A stretch of 64,000 bases of DNA from Paramarasmius palmivorus (taxonomy: Eukaryota; Basidiomycota; Agaricomycetes; Agaricales; Marasmiaceae): the NCBI GenBank assembly GCA_037176845.1, contig JAYKXP010000043.1:186001-250000 (forward strand). Direction: 5' to 3'. The number at the start of each line of letters is the position of its first letter. The first letter of the stretch is position 1. Position numbers and translations under genes: made by a program. The notes under the pieces are model-generated. The model saw only the letters and a list, made by a program, of their open reading frames with translations. It was not told the origin of the DNA and made no database searches. Of this stretch, positions 10,353-21,648 are shown one piece after another.

Positions 10353-10785
10353 AATTTTCTCCTGAATACCTGGGCAATATCCCTATGGTTGGGGCTCCGA
10401 ATGTATTTATTGGATACCTGTTGATATCGGGTATGCGAATCGCTTCAATATTGCCACTATCAAATTAGACAGTAGCTCGTGAGTCGTATTTGTCAGTCTG
10501 TCAGCCATGCGGGCACAATTTTAGCTACATCTATGCCCATATAATCCTACGTGTTTATATTCAAACATAGCATTATCGATGTTGAACTTGTTGATATCAG
10601 GATAGGTTGTATCATATTTTCATCGGCGATAGTTCCAAATTAGGCAAGTCCGCCGACAGCCTGCACTTGAGTACCGATTGAGAATAGGGTACACCTGGAT
10701 ACGAGATAGAGATTTCAATCTATGTAAACTATCAAACAACATGCTATTCGAAATCAGTATGACAGGCATACTAAACTACCTTGAG
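10353..10785. other. Intergenic, convergent 3' ends
   Basis: About 430 bp between two convergent genes. AT-rich, no open frame or repeat recognised. Confidence 0.5.
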
Positions 10786-12748
10786 TTACGATGACTCTGA
10801 AGGGGGTAGAAAGATAACATTCTTGGCTTCGAACGCCAGCGCAAATGTCTGTTGCTCGACGTCTCCGTTGAAAATGTCAAAGGAATTGGTGAAGAAACCG
10901 GTGAAGTTGACATTATAAAAAGTATAACCAGCTGTCGGGGGGTGACGTGAATCCAGAACGGCGTCCACATCCAAGGTTTGGAAGGGAACAATGAATGGAT
11001 TGAACCCCTTCAAGGAGATTTTCGCGTTTGGGACCTCGGAATCTCGGACCTGAAAACAGGATAAGTATCATTCAGGAGCTAGATTTGACTGAACGCACCG
11101 CAATTACAATGTCGCTTCCGATGGGTATTTGGTTCGAGTCAAAATACAGCTTGCTACGCGTGACGTCGTATAGCACATCATCTTGGTCTATCACATATCC
11201 TTCGCCATCGTCATTTTGAACCAAAGTGGGCTCCGAGCCGTCCTGCTCGTCGATCTCAAACCAGAACTTGGAGATCGAATTGGTGGCGTTGAGCTCGATA
11301 GCCCATTCGTACTGCAGAGCAGTCGTTCTATGTGACTTTTCCAGGAAGAAGTTTCCGACCGATGTCGCGTCTGTGTGTGCCTGAGTGCAACCTGCAGGTG
11401 GGCAAGAAGATCCCCGGCGATCAAGCCAAACAATCTTGACTTGTCTGTTTGGATTCTCCGTTGAGTTTAGGAGCTGTTTAAATATCATTATCAGTAAGAG
11501 CTGCGTTTCGTCTAGCCTTCAGAGAGACGCACCCTCAAAGTCGTACCCAAAACCAAATTGCCAGTGTCGTTTGAAACCGTCAGCCGGGCTTTCCCAGTTT
11601 TGTAGTCGAACGGATCAAGCACATCGGTCAGGGTCACAGTGCTCGGAACGGTGTTTATCATTCGTTCAATCAGGTCAGAGCAGGTCTGCATAAACGTATC
11701 ACGAGAGGAGAGCCTTCACGAAGTGAATGGTTAGAGCATCGCCCCCACGATGAATCACATTAGGTACTTACCCTTGCATTGTTACATTGCCATCGCTAGA
11801 GAAGATCCTTCCATCAGAGTTTGTAGTCGTGTTAGGTCCAACCACGAGCAGATTCGCAGTGGTTCCGTCAAGGTATTGTGTTACACTGGCGGCGAAAAGT
11901 TGAGTCATAATCCGGGTGTGAGCGAGAAGTAACTTACAGGCCTTCATCGAACTTGGTTGTCTCATTATTGAAAAAGACAAAGTCACGGTCATCCTTGACG
12001 ATGTCAGGGAAATCACTCTTAGTAACCCCACCCAACGCGTGTCCGCACGCGGTGAGTCCAATCATCTCCGATTGGGTGAAGCCTGCTCGCCTAAACTGTT
12101 CCATATGTGTGGCTAGCTCCTCTTGCGGTTGCGGTACGCCTAGAGGACCGGGTCCTGTGGCATCAACGCGACCTGCTCGATACGGTATAGTAGGGCCATC
12201 ACACGAGGCTACGGCAAGTACAGTGCCCATAGCAATGATATCTGCCACTATAATTGGTGGTCAATGCCAGCTAAGAATGACGAAAATGTTCTATTATCGC
12301 TTACTGCCGAAGAACGGAGCACCAAATCCGACGAAGTCGCCAACACTACGGTTCATCCCAACGCCGACGTTCTGAAGCATCATGAGCTCAAAGTACCAGA
12401 GAGTACTTTCCCACCCACCTCGGACCTGTCTAGTTCATAAATAATAGACCCATCCGCGCCACCAGTACCATCGTCCACATTATGGGTGGCAGAATCGTGG
12501 AAGGCCTGGCGTTGTATCATCAGAATTGGGAATCGGAGTCTTCAAGACCAACTTACAATTCGTAGCCACTGAGCAGCCACCGTCGTGTTATCTCTCGGTG
12601 CGCAGTTTTCTGTGACGTTCGCCAGGAATGGTAACTCGTAAAGCACCGTGTCAATCCAATCCATCTGAGGTGAAGGCCAGTGAAACATCTTTGCTTGAGC
12701 CACGACGGCTCCGCCAGTCATAAGCCATGGTAGAGAAAAGGCTCGCAT
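10786..12748 (-). CDS. Secreted plant-type heme peroxidase with C-terminal beta-type extension
   Basis: ATG at 12748, TAA at 10788-10786. Exon 1 (12748-12557) encodes a signal peptide (MRAFSLPWLMTGGAVVA). The next two junctions (12556-12506 and 12418-12371) join to LRI|AFHDSATHNVDDGTGGADGS, giving the distal Arg-x2-Phe-His catalytic signature, and then NVGVGMNRSVGDFVGFGAPF. A later exon holds the proximal His signature MIGLTACGHALGGVTKSDFP. After the heme domain come about 250 residues without recognised enzyme motifs (VKIVWLDRRGSSCPPAGC; YTFYNVNFTGFFTNSFDIF), common in this fungal extracellular family. It probably oxidises substrates with H2O2 outside the cell; the substrate is unknown. At least six introns; no frame break seen. 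Confidence 0.82.
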
Positions 12749-13560
12749 TGTGAGCAAATGATGTGTTTCTGAACTCAGAGTGGGTCCTTATATAATGGCA
12801 ACTGACACACGGAAGCTAATATTTTCCCCACACTCCGCATCCATAACACCTGTCAAACAACGTGTTGATCAGCCTTTTGAAGAATTGTGGAGAAAACTGC
12901 GTACGTTCAACAGGATTGTGGGTTTAAGACTGACCTACACCGCCACTCTAACAGGAGCCATGGAAACTAGGTCAAATCGAAGGAACTGGAGAGCTGTTGA
13001 ACTGTCCAAGCATGCATAGAATCGTTGCCGAACCAGCCGATCTGAACGTACACTTAATTGCGCAGTCTCCATGATCCAATGTAGAATCTCTAGGCGTCAG
13101 TGTCGAAACACTAGCGGGTAGACTGTGACCGCAGTCCCTACCCATACTTCACAGCGTTTCTGTATTCCTGTCAATGAAGAACAGATTAGTATCAGGCATG
13201 GGCACGAGGATGAAGACTGTAAGGCACGGATCTTACAAATGAAAAGTCTAATGTCCACGTGCACACAGGAAGACAAGAATGACAATCAAAGGATGGAATT
13301 ACATGAACATACTCAACGAGACAGCACATGACAAAAAACCAACATCGCTGTACAACAATGGTGTAACGTGGTGAGAAAGGGAACGTCGTCTCCAACATAG
13401 ATCCCCGTATCATTGAAAACAATGAATGGATATGCTCCAACCAGGGGTGGCGGCTCACCGCCACAGCTCGGGTCCTCCTCTCGGCGTGAGTCGCGAGTCG
13501 ACCACTCCCACTGTGGGTCTAGTGGGCCTAGGTTCACCACATACAGCGATATGATCACAA
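12749..13560. other. Intergenic region between two minus-strand genes
   Basis: About 810 bp. It contains the peroxidase promoter next to 12748 and the 3' flank of the DNAJC7-like gene. Short frames on both strands lack motifs; nothing else is supported. Confidence 0.5.
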
Positions 13561-15599
13561 TTAGCCAAACGTGAAAGAGAACCCTCCAGGGTGTCTCCCG
13601 CCGTAAGGCCCACCGCCGAAACCGCCGCCACCACCACCAAAACCGCCACCACCAAATTGGGCGAACAGATTGGCGATGTCAGCTTGGGACATACCGCCCA
13701 TACCGCCCATGCCTCCGTCGTTCATTCCATCTTCGTCGTCACCCATATCGTACCGTTCACGTCGGGCAGGGTCAGAAAGAACAGCGTTGGCCTCGACAAC
13801 TAGCTTGAATTTCTCTTCGTCACCGCCCTGTAATGGCGACAGAATTAGTCATCAAACCAAAAAGATAATCCATCTAGATGTCAAGACCCCACCTTATCCG
13901 GATGATGCTTCAAACTCTCTCTTCGGTATGCTTTCTTGATCTCCAGCTCCGTGCAATCCCTCTTCAGGCCCAAAATCTTGTAGTAATCCTTCGATTTACT
14001 CCTCTTGAAGTCTGCTTCGGCTTTTTTGAGCTCATTCTTGAGCGCACGAACATCAGCATCAGTTGTACTGCCGTCGTTGATAGCCTCGTTAATGGCAGCC
14101 TTGAAGTCGTTGACGGCCTTGTCGTAATGCTCCATTGCTAGGTGAATACGGGCACGTGTACGGAAGGCTTTGAAGGACGTGTCGACGAGGTCGATCGAGA
14201 TGTCCGCGTCTTTGAGCGCCTCCTCCCACAGCTCCATCTAGGATACGAAACTTCAGCTAAAAAGACATCCCACGAAGAATTTATAGTAGCAAACCTTGAC
14301 CAGCGTTGTCGCCCGATTTGACAATAATGTCGCACGAATATTACCACCTTTGCCTTCTTCCTCCTTGTCACCTATGAGCTGTGGTTATGAAGTTAGACCT
14401 ACTTTCGTAGTATGGACCTATGCCCTTACCTCAAGTGCTTCGGTGTATTTGTCTACAGCTTCTTGGAGCTTTTGTTGCTTGAAGAGGTTGTTGCCTTCAG
14501 TCTTCAAACGGTCAACGTCCTTGATTCTTCTCCTGAGTCGCATAGCTGGCTCATAAGCAGGATCGAAGCGAAGTGCTGATGTGACATGTTGTGTAGCCTG
14601 AGGGATCTTGCCATTGATGAACAGCACAAGACCACGCAGAGTCAGTGTTTCGGGTGAGTTCGGGCTTAATCTGAGGGCTTCGCTGAATAGAATACATCGG
14701 TTACGAGGCATAATACAAAAGAAACGATAGTGACTTACGTTGCAGCAAGATTTGCTCCTTCTATGTTTCCCTTGGACAGCTCCAACTCGATTTTCCACGT
14801 GTTCCACTCTGTAGGTATCTCCTCACCCTCACTGTCGATGCCCTGGAAGCACTTTTCAAGCGCTAGCCGGGCCATTCCCCAATCCTTCTTACCCTTCGCC
14901 TCTTCAAATCTCCGTAAATGTGTCTCTAACTCTGTGATCTTTGTTTTGAGCTGCATTGCAGGTGCGTTCTTGGGTTCCATATCGAGGACCGCTTTGAGAG
15001 TCGATGAAGCAGGTGTAGCCAATCCCAATGCCAATTGACACCGTGAAAGCCGTAAAAGTGTCTTTGGAGAAGGCGCTGATGCTTGGAGAGTAGCTGCTTG
15101 TTGACAATCGTCTAATGCTGGTCTGAACCTTTTCAGAGACATGTACGATGCTGCCCGATTGGTGAGGAAGGTCGGGTCTAATGGGTTCATTTCTGGAGAC
15201 AGCAAAAGAAGCTTTAGCTCGGGAATGAGGTTAGATTAAGATTTGAATAATTTACCGATAGCTTTTGTATAATGCTCAATAGCCTCTTGGTATCTTCCAG
15301 CCTTGAAAGCAGTATTTCCCTTTTCCTTTACTTTCTCCGCGCGCTTAACAATATCCTCACCGTCTTCTACATGTTCAGGTACCGCTGTGGGTGAGGGTGA
15401 TTGCGGTGGAGGTGAAGATGAAGCTGGTAAAGGATTGCTAGGTCCAGCTGTCGGTGACTCTGGCTGCTGTCCCGAATCGTTCCTGCAATCCAATGGCCTT
15501 TTCAGGACATCTCTCAGCGACAAATATAATACGGCCCACGCACCCATTTGCCTGAGCCTTTGCTGCTGCTGATTTCTTCTTGTTCTTCTTGTTTGCCAT
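13561..15599 (-). CDS. DNAJC7/TPR2-like co-chaperone (TPR repeats plus J domain)
   Basis: ATG 15599 gives a Lys-rich start (MANKKNKKKSAAAKAQ), then an intron, a Pro/Ser-rich linker and tandem TPRs: KEKGNTAFKAGRYQEAIEHY; LDPTFLTNRAASYMSLKRFR; AATLQASAPSPKTLLRLSRC; LRLSPNSPETLTLRGLVLFI; KTEGNNLFKQQKLQEAVDKY; and others. The C-terminal J domain reads KDYYKILGLKRDCTELEIKK followed by RRESLKHHPDKVG, so the essential HPD is present. A Gly/Met/Phe-rich tail (GGMGGMGGMSQAD ... FSFTFG) ends at TAA 13563-13561. DNAJC7/TPR2 proteins stimulate Hsp70 ATPase and pass clients between Hsp90 and Hsp70 in the cytosol. At least six introns, all apparently GT...AG, no break seen. Confidence 0.93.
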
Positions 15600-16055
15600 C
15601 TGAGCGATCGTTTAATGAGGCGATAGAGACGACCGAAAGGGTGTCCCGAGACAAGAAATTAATGAATCGAACGGACGACGAGAATGGGGTATCACAGCGG
15701 CAGGCTGCACGCGACGGGCACGAGAAAATTATGGGCTTTATTTGGCCTTGTTAGGTTCTGAAGGCATTGTCCTCCGTTCTGATGATTGAGAATTTGAAAG
15801 CTCCGACTCGTCCATGCTCTCAATTTTGTGAACTCACGCATAAACGAAGGTGTCAGCTTGTATACTGTATATATCCTCTATACATCGGATTACACGTATT
15901 ATTGCGGGGATATCTTGAAAATGAGCGATAGACTTAGCACTTGGAATCGTGGAACATTCGCGAACCTTCCCTGGCGTTCGACGCAAAAATTCCATAGCGT
16001 TCTAGGACATACAGACCGCAAAGTAATCGAGGGTGTAGGAAACAGACACGAAGGA
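15600..16055. other. Intergenic, DNAJC7-like promoter side
   Basis: About 450 bp upstream of the co-chaperone start and downstream of the 16056-16712 gene. No gene, tRNA or repeat seen. Confidence 0.45.
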
Positions 16056-16712
16056 CTATTCAGCATCTCTCTCAACACACCACATTGATCGTCCCTTGTA
16101 ACTTTGATTTGGTCGAAATACCGACGACTCGACATTAGACAGACCGAGAAGGGTCTCCACTGGAAGTACAACAGGCGTAGTAGAATCACCACGCTGCAGG
16201 GTCAGAATCTTGTCGAGCTCTGGGAAACAATAAGATGTCCTGGTGACACGGTTATTAACTAAATGAACGTGGAAATACTAAGCACAGAAGACGTACCGAA
16301 GGGTTGGCTGTCCTCTACTTTTAATCTTGTCGAATTGGCTGAGTTTGACGTACTTCCTAAAGCTTTCTTGGGCGTTGTCGTAATACTTGGCTCGCTTGTG
16401 ATCGTCTCGAGTAGGAACGTGATTGTCTTCAGAGTAAGAGCTATTTTTATGTCGTTTGCGATTGCACAACTGAGTTCTAGGTGTAGGACTTGAGGGAGAG
16501 GATGGTCCAGGTGGTTTATCGTGGTCAAGGGGCTGAGGTGCACCTAGTGCTTCACAGAGTGTGGTTTCAGTGGTATAGCAAGTTGTTCGTGTAACATTGA
16601 TTTCTTCGTAGTCTTGACGTTCCTCAAAGTACTCTGTCATAAAAGTCAGCTTTAGCTTGTACCACAAGTGGATGGTATACTCACCATCAATAATGTAGTC
16701 AGCACACGGCAT
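16056..16712 (-). CDS. Small protein of unknown function
   Basis: Three exons read by eye. Exon 1 is ATG 16712 with MPCADYIID; after an intron, exon 2 starts EYFEERQDYEEINVTRTTCY and continues through a Pro/Ser-rich stretch (DKPPGPSSPSSPTPRTQLC) and a basic stretch (NRKRHKNSS ... DDHKRAKYY) to KLSQFDKIKSRGQPTL. The last exon, entered at an acceptor ending CACCAG, reads TSYCFPELDKILTLQRGDST to ...WCVERDAE and TAG 16058-16056. Total about 175 residues. The basic middle could be nuclear-targeting, but no domain is recognised. The in-frame continuity through both junctions is the main support. Confidence 0.5.
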
Positions 16713-17749
16713 CAAAAAATCTTCCTCTATGGAATAGGTGATCCAACCAGGATGTCGAACCTACACAACTTCTAAAGTCCACGACAGAACTTCTAACAGC
16801 TTCGATCGGCCCTAACACGCACGATGATGTCTCTATCTCTCAGCCTAGAGGAAACGTGCATGAGTTCTGGTGACGCGTCGAACCACAAGTTCGACCCTAC
16901 GGTTTCAACCATTGATCCTGCATCCCGATACAGAAAAAGAAGTCCGCCTCTCGGAAATCTTGCGCCGAATGTGTCAGGCTGCCACCATTTCTCACTACAT
17001 ATGGTAAGTCCATTAGTTTTCAGTTTTCGAAGCTGTAGTCGGCGAACCCCAAGATATTCGGAAGGAACGAGGCACTTCAGGGCTGAAGCAGGCTAAAAAA
17101 TTAACGTCAGAAACATGCATAAAAACGTCTATATGGAGCAGAAAACGTGAGTTTACCTTTCTTTTGTGCGAATATCATTACAGTGTCAGCCAGATGACGG
17201 TTCAAGTCAGGGTATAGAGCGCGTGAGAAATAAACCTTTCTTGGAATTGTTCCTCGACATCGATTTTGCTCAGGTGCCCCCACTGACTTGGCCAGTGCGG
17301 CAAACCGAAAGCTATAAATCTTCTGCATCAGACTTACTGAGAAGGATCAGTACAATGTTTCTTCCCAGTCTCCCGGATCTTCCGGCCAATACCGCTCGGC
17401 TTTCCCGCCGTCTGCTGGAGTTGGAGGTCTGGCCTTGCAAAACGAGATCTCCGAACCAGCGCAAGTCAGTGACGATGCTAAATGGCATTCCACCTTCTCA
17501 TAAAGACGGCGGAAAACCGTTCCAGGCTCCTATCAATTCACTTGAAGATGACCGTGGGCTTTCGGTGCTAATCGCATTCACTCGCATTCACCTCGCACAC
17601 ATAATCCATGATTGGCCTGAGATCAAAACTCGCACTTCTTCGCATATTGGCGCCTTATAAGTTCTCCCCCAAATGTCAATGAGCCCTCAAGGCCCTCAGC
17701 TGCCACAGCACACGTGTCCCTCGTCTTTCTGCGGGTTTGAACAGTGACC
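16713..17749. other. Unresolved region with possible small spliced genes
   Basis: About 1 kb. A plus-strand frame at 16824 (MMSLSLSLEETCMSSGD) runs to a good donor (ATG|GTAAGT near 17003), with acceptors near 17037 and 17075; after the first, the frame continues SANPKIFGRNEALQG then stop. A second intron-like stretch (GTGAGT...ATTACAG, about 17149-17183) precedes an open frame to 17660. None of these has a recognised domain, so no gene is called. The P450 promoter must lie in the right part. Confidence 0.35.
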
Positions 17750-20357
17750 ATGGAGCATTCTACTCTCGGTCTGGTCATCACAGCTCTCGTCGTTGTCTGG
17801 ATTCACCAACAAAGACGTACATCGAAGACGGTGAACTCTGTGCTGTACAAAATTCCAGGTCCCCCAAACCCGTCCTGGATAACCGGTCAGTCTCGAGCTA
17901 TTCTTCACCCTGATATTGTGTTCAAAGTTTTTCACCAGGCGAGGTCCCCGAGGTTTTCTCTACGCAACCCTGGACATTTTTGCGGACGATGGAGAGTTGT
18001 GCGTCGTTTTGCCGCGTACCTTGACGAATTGTTGTTGATCACTTATTGCGCTGTTCCCAGACGGACCCACAGCGGTATACAGCGGATTTTTCGGGGTACG
18101 CACGCCACACACACGACATGAATACGTACTCAGTGTTCCTATCTAGGCCAAGATCATCCATACCTTCGACCCTAAAGCCATGTATCACATACTCATCAAG
18201 GTCTGCCCGCTTTCGGATCCAGTTCAAAGGAAAGCCAACTCATTGTTCGCGTTGTAGGATCAAGGCACTTATGATGAGATGCCATGGTTTCTCCAGTAAG
18301 TGATTTCTTCGTCCACTTCATCCCGAGCCCTTTGGTGCTAGGACATACCAACAGGATCAACAAGCTCTTACTCGGGGAAGGTTTGATGGCTACCGAGGGT
18401 GAAAGGCATCGACGACAGAAAAAGCTTTTGAACCCTGCGTTTTCGACTTCGCAACTTCGTGAGATAGGTTCGTCTTTGCACCCCTCGGTAATGATCCGTA
18501 TCTGACCTATATGCTCAGTACCTATTTTTAATGGGGTTGCTCGAACAGTACGTTCCGGTATACTCGGATATGAATAGTTCTTATTGTTGTTCGACAGTTA
18601 CGAGACACACTAGCAAATAAAGTCGACGACGGCGTTTGTGAGGCAAGATCTACAACGGTTTGCAATCAGATTTCAACAGCTTACCTTTGTCAGATTAACA
18701 TGTTTTCCTGGCTATCGCGGGTTGCGTTCGAACTGTTCAGCCAAGCTGGACTAGGAACATCGTTCGATTCGCTTCAAGACGAAGCAAGCGCTCATCCGTA
18801 CAGCCGTGTTATGAAGAGCGTAGTGTATGTGACCGATTTGCCCTATTCTTCCATGTACCAATTCGTCCCTTTCATAGGCCTTACATCGGCCGAGTAGCTG
18901 GTGCTGGAGGTGTAGTCATTCTCCCTCTTCTCGAGAAGTTCGGCACACCAGAATCTCGTCTCGCGCTAGTCAAGATATTGCCGTTCAGGCTGTTCCAGGA
19001 CGGTCTGGAATACGCATATTATATGTGGGATCTGTCGACTGATGTCGTCCGGGAGAAGAAAGAAAGGCTCTTCAAGGGTTCAAGGAAGGAAGAGAAAGAT
19101 GTCATTACCACGCTCAGTGAGATTGCCCAGTAGCTCCATGTCAATGATCTTTGCTTATGTGCAGTCCATGCTAATCTGAATGCCGCACAAGAAGATCAGC
19201 TGGACGAAAAGGAGATCATTGGACAGGTACGATCTCCGGCTCCCCATGACGATATTCCTTGTTCTTACTGATGAGCAGGTTTCGTGAGCATCTCTTCGGT
19301 TGCACATTTTTGACCGAGATCTTAATCCATTCGTGCTCCAGGACATTCTCATTCGCCGCGATGGATACCACATCAGTGAGTACTCCCCGCAATGATCGTA
19401 TTTTCTAGTTTCGGGGTATCTGAGTGTCTGATATCAGTCTGCTTTATCCCGGACATTTGATATGCTGTCTCGAAACCCTACTGTCCAGGAGAAGTTACGA
19501 GCCGAGATACTCGAAGCTCAGGAGAAACATGGCGCGGAGGACCTTGCGTATGATGTTCTTGTCAACCTACCATATCTTGAAGCGGTTTGCAAAGAATCGC
19601 TCCGATTGTGCGCTCGGTTTTTTTTTACATGTCCCGTGACACTGATTCAACTACCCGGTTTCTAGATATCCTCCGGTCCACACCGTTCTCAGAATGCAAG
19701 TCCCTAAGATAGCAAGCGCGTGTTAAATCTAACCATTCTTTCGTAGTGCGAATCGGGATTGCATATTGCCTCTTGCGACACCAATCACTGCTACCGACGG
19801 CTCCCTCATCACCGAAATACCCATTTCGAAAGGACAAGAGATATACGGTTCCCTTATAGGTTCAAATCGAAATCCGCAGTTCTGGGGTCCTGATGCCGAC
19901 GAGTGGAAACCCGAGCGGTGGTTGTCACCGCTCCCGAGTTCTCTTATCGAGGCAAAGATTCCAGGCATATACTCTCATTTGTACATCCCAATGCTTTATC
20001 TTACATTCTGAACCGTTCTAACATGTCCTTATAGGATGACATTCAGCGCCGGCCCACGGTCTTGCATGTAAGTAGCGCCACATCAGTGTCAGCTGCAGAG
20101 GCTCATGCTCTTTATGTGCATAGTGGTTCCAAGTTCTCCCAATTGGAGATGAGTAAGTCCCAAATGCTCGTTTATATGGCAATTTTATTCAAGCCGTTGC
20201 AGAAACTGTGCTGGCATTCCTCCTAGGCTCGTTCAAGTTTACGCCTACTGGGGTCGAAATCATTTATCACTCGGCCGGGGTAGCGAACCCCACGGTGAAA
20301 GGATCACTGGAGCCACGACTTCCTCTACGATTGGAGAAGGTGCCTCGAGCGACGTAG
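17750..20357 (+). CDS. Cytochrome P450 monooxygenase
   Basis: ATG 17750 starts a membrane anchor (LVITALVVVWIHQQRR) followed by the proline hinge KIPGPPNPSW. Conserved parts: FDPKAMYHILIK, EGERHRRQKKLLNPAFS (helix C, WxxxR position degenerate), I-helix FAAMDTTSSALSRTF, K-helix KESLRL with YPPVHTVLR after an intron, PERW loop WKPERWLSP, and heme loop FSAGPRSC-I-G split by an intron after Cys-Ile. TAG at 20355-20357. Many short introns; the one ending ...ACCAACAG (near 18353) restores the frame QINKLLLGEGL. The junction between FKVFHQ (near 17940) and YGPTAVYSGFFG (near 18060-18095) could not be settled. Basidiomycete P450s of this shape oxidise lipophilic compounds at the ER; substrate unknown. 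It lies 16 kb from the terpene cluster and is not counted in it. Confidence 0.87.
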
Positions 20358-21042
20358 GATGAAGGATACCCAGAAGGTCTTTATCATTAGGTTTCTGACT
20401 CGCATTGCAAATGATAACGATACATATCACGTCCCTGAGGAACTTTGTATTGCACTGTACAAGGTAACCTACGGGAAATATTATGGAATATGTCTCCATC
20501 AAAGAAGCGGGCGTTCAGCTTAGTGTTAGCTACATGGTGTCCCAATCCAATGGTGAGAAGTGTGTATTCGACGTGGGTGCTGACTCTCGCACACAAACAA
20601 GTATACCGGGACCCGCGGGAATCCAGGATTCCGAGCGGTCCCTACGGTCATAATCCAAAACAAATCGCGAACTCGCGAATCCGCCACTCTGATCCCTGAC
20701 CCTGACTGCGAAACCCCGTTGTTGCATTCTGGATAGGTCGCTGAGATTCTCAGTCCGAACCGAGCCTGCCATATTTAGCATCGCTGACTGTAGGGTAGGT
20801 ATCCTGGACTTCAACATGTTACAAAAGGTAGAAAAATGCTCCGATGACCACATATTGTCTATCGAGAACCTAAGGCCTAAGTGCTCGCAACCTTGGGACC
20901 AAGGGGCATTGCACTAGAATACATGGTTAAATTACGGAATATGTGCATGATATGAACCCTTACCTATTGTCCTTTGTAACCCGTCCTGCCCTTGTTTTAC
21001 GTCGTGAACTTCCGGTGACAATGTCAAACTCTCCAACAGCTC

Positions 21043-21257
21043 TGTTGAATTTTTAGGATTATAGTACAAGCGACTCTTCGTGCGCTCACTAATAGATTAC
21101 TCAGACTCTTACTTATCGTCTTAGTTATTTCTTATTCATCCAAAGTAGATAGAATATTCTAGATATTCTACTGTAGATATAAAAGCTGTCTCGTAGTTAG
21201 CTGCAAACAACAAGTTTCCATTCCCATACCTGTCCTCTAAATTCCCATATTCCAACA
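21043..21257 (+). repeat. 5' LTR of the gag-only element
   Basis: 215 bp, TG...CA. Contains AT-rich promoter-like sequence (GTAGATATAAAAGCTG near 21172-21187, with a TATAAAA box) consistent with transcription toward gag. Confidence 0.93.
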
Positions 21258-21269
21258 GGTTATGGGCCC
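21258..21269 (+). other. Primer-binding site matching the anticodon arm of initiator tRNA-Met
   Basis: GGTTATGGGCCC follows the 5' LTR directly. It is complementary to GGGCCCATAACC, the anticodon stem-loop of eukaryotic initiator tRNA-Met (CAT anticodon in ...CCATAAC...). Priming by an internal half-tRNA-Met fragment is the known Copia-type mechanism. The tRNA of this organism is not in the window, so the exact match is inferred. Confidence 0.65.
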
Positions 21270-21334
21270 CGCCGTGCCCTACTTGACCACGTAGAAGTTT
21301 ATCGAGTCGACAGCCACCTCGTTTGCCGTGCGTA

Positions 21335-21636
21335 GATCCCCGTGGGAGCCGTAGCTCCGGTAGTGATCCGCAGAACAGTTCGCATCAGTCCCGTACCCCG
21401 TCGTTTGCCATTTGTAGAAGTCGCGTTTTGATCCCCGTGGTAGCCCTCGCTCCGGTCGTGATCCGCCAGTCCAGTCCGCCAGTTTATTGTTTGCATTTTC
21501 GCGTTGATCCCTGTGGTAGCGCTGCTCCAGTCGTGATCCGCATAGTCGTCCCCGTCGAGTTCTCCAGTCGTTTATCCCCCGCGTCGCATCCCTGGTCCGC
21601 TTGAGCGCTGCTCGCACCAGTTAGTGATCCGCCCCC
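21335..21636 (+). repeat. Degenerate tandem repeats in the gag-only element leader
   Basis: A block of about 40 bp starting GATCCCCGTGG and ending GTGATCCGC recurs at about 21335, 21430 and 21506, with a weaker partial copy ending at about 21632. Spacing is 75-95 bp. It lies wholly between the primer-binding site and the gag ATG. Confidence 0.75.
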
Positions 21637-21648
21637 CGAGTTCCCACC

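Noticed and set aside
17750..20357. P450 at 17.7-20.4 kb as a member of the terpene cluster
   Set aside because: It is 16 kb away, separated by F-box genes, VTI1 and a tRNA; no positional support.
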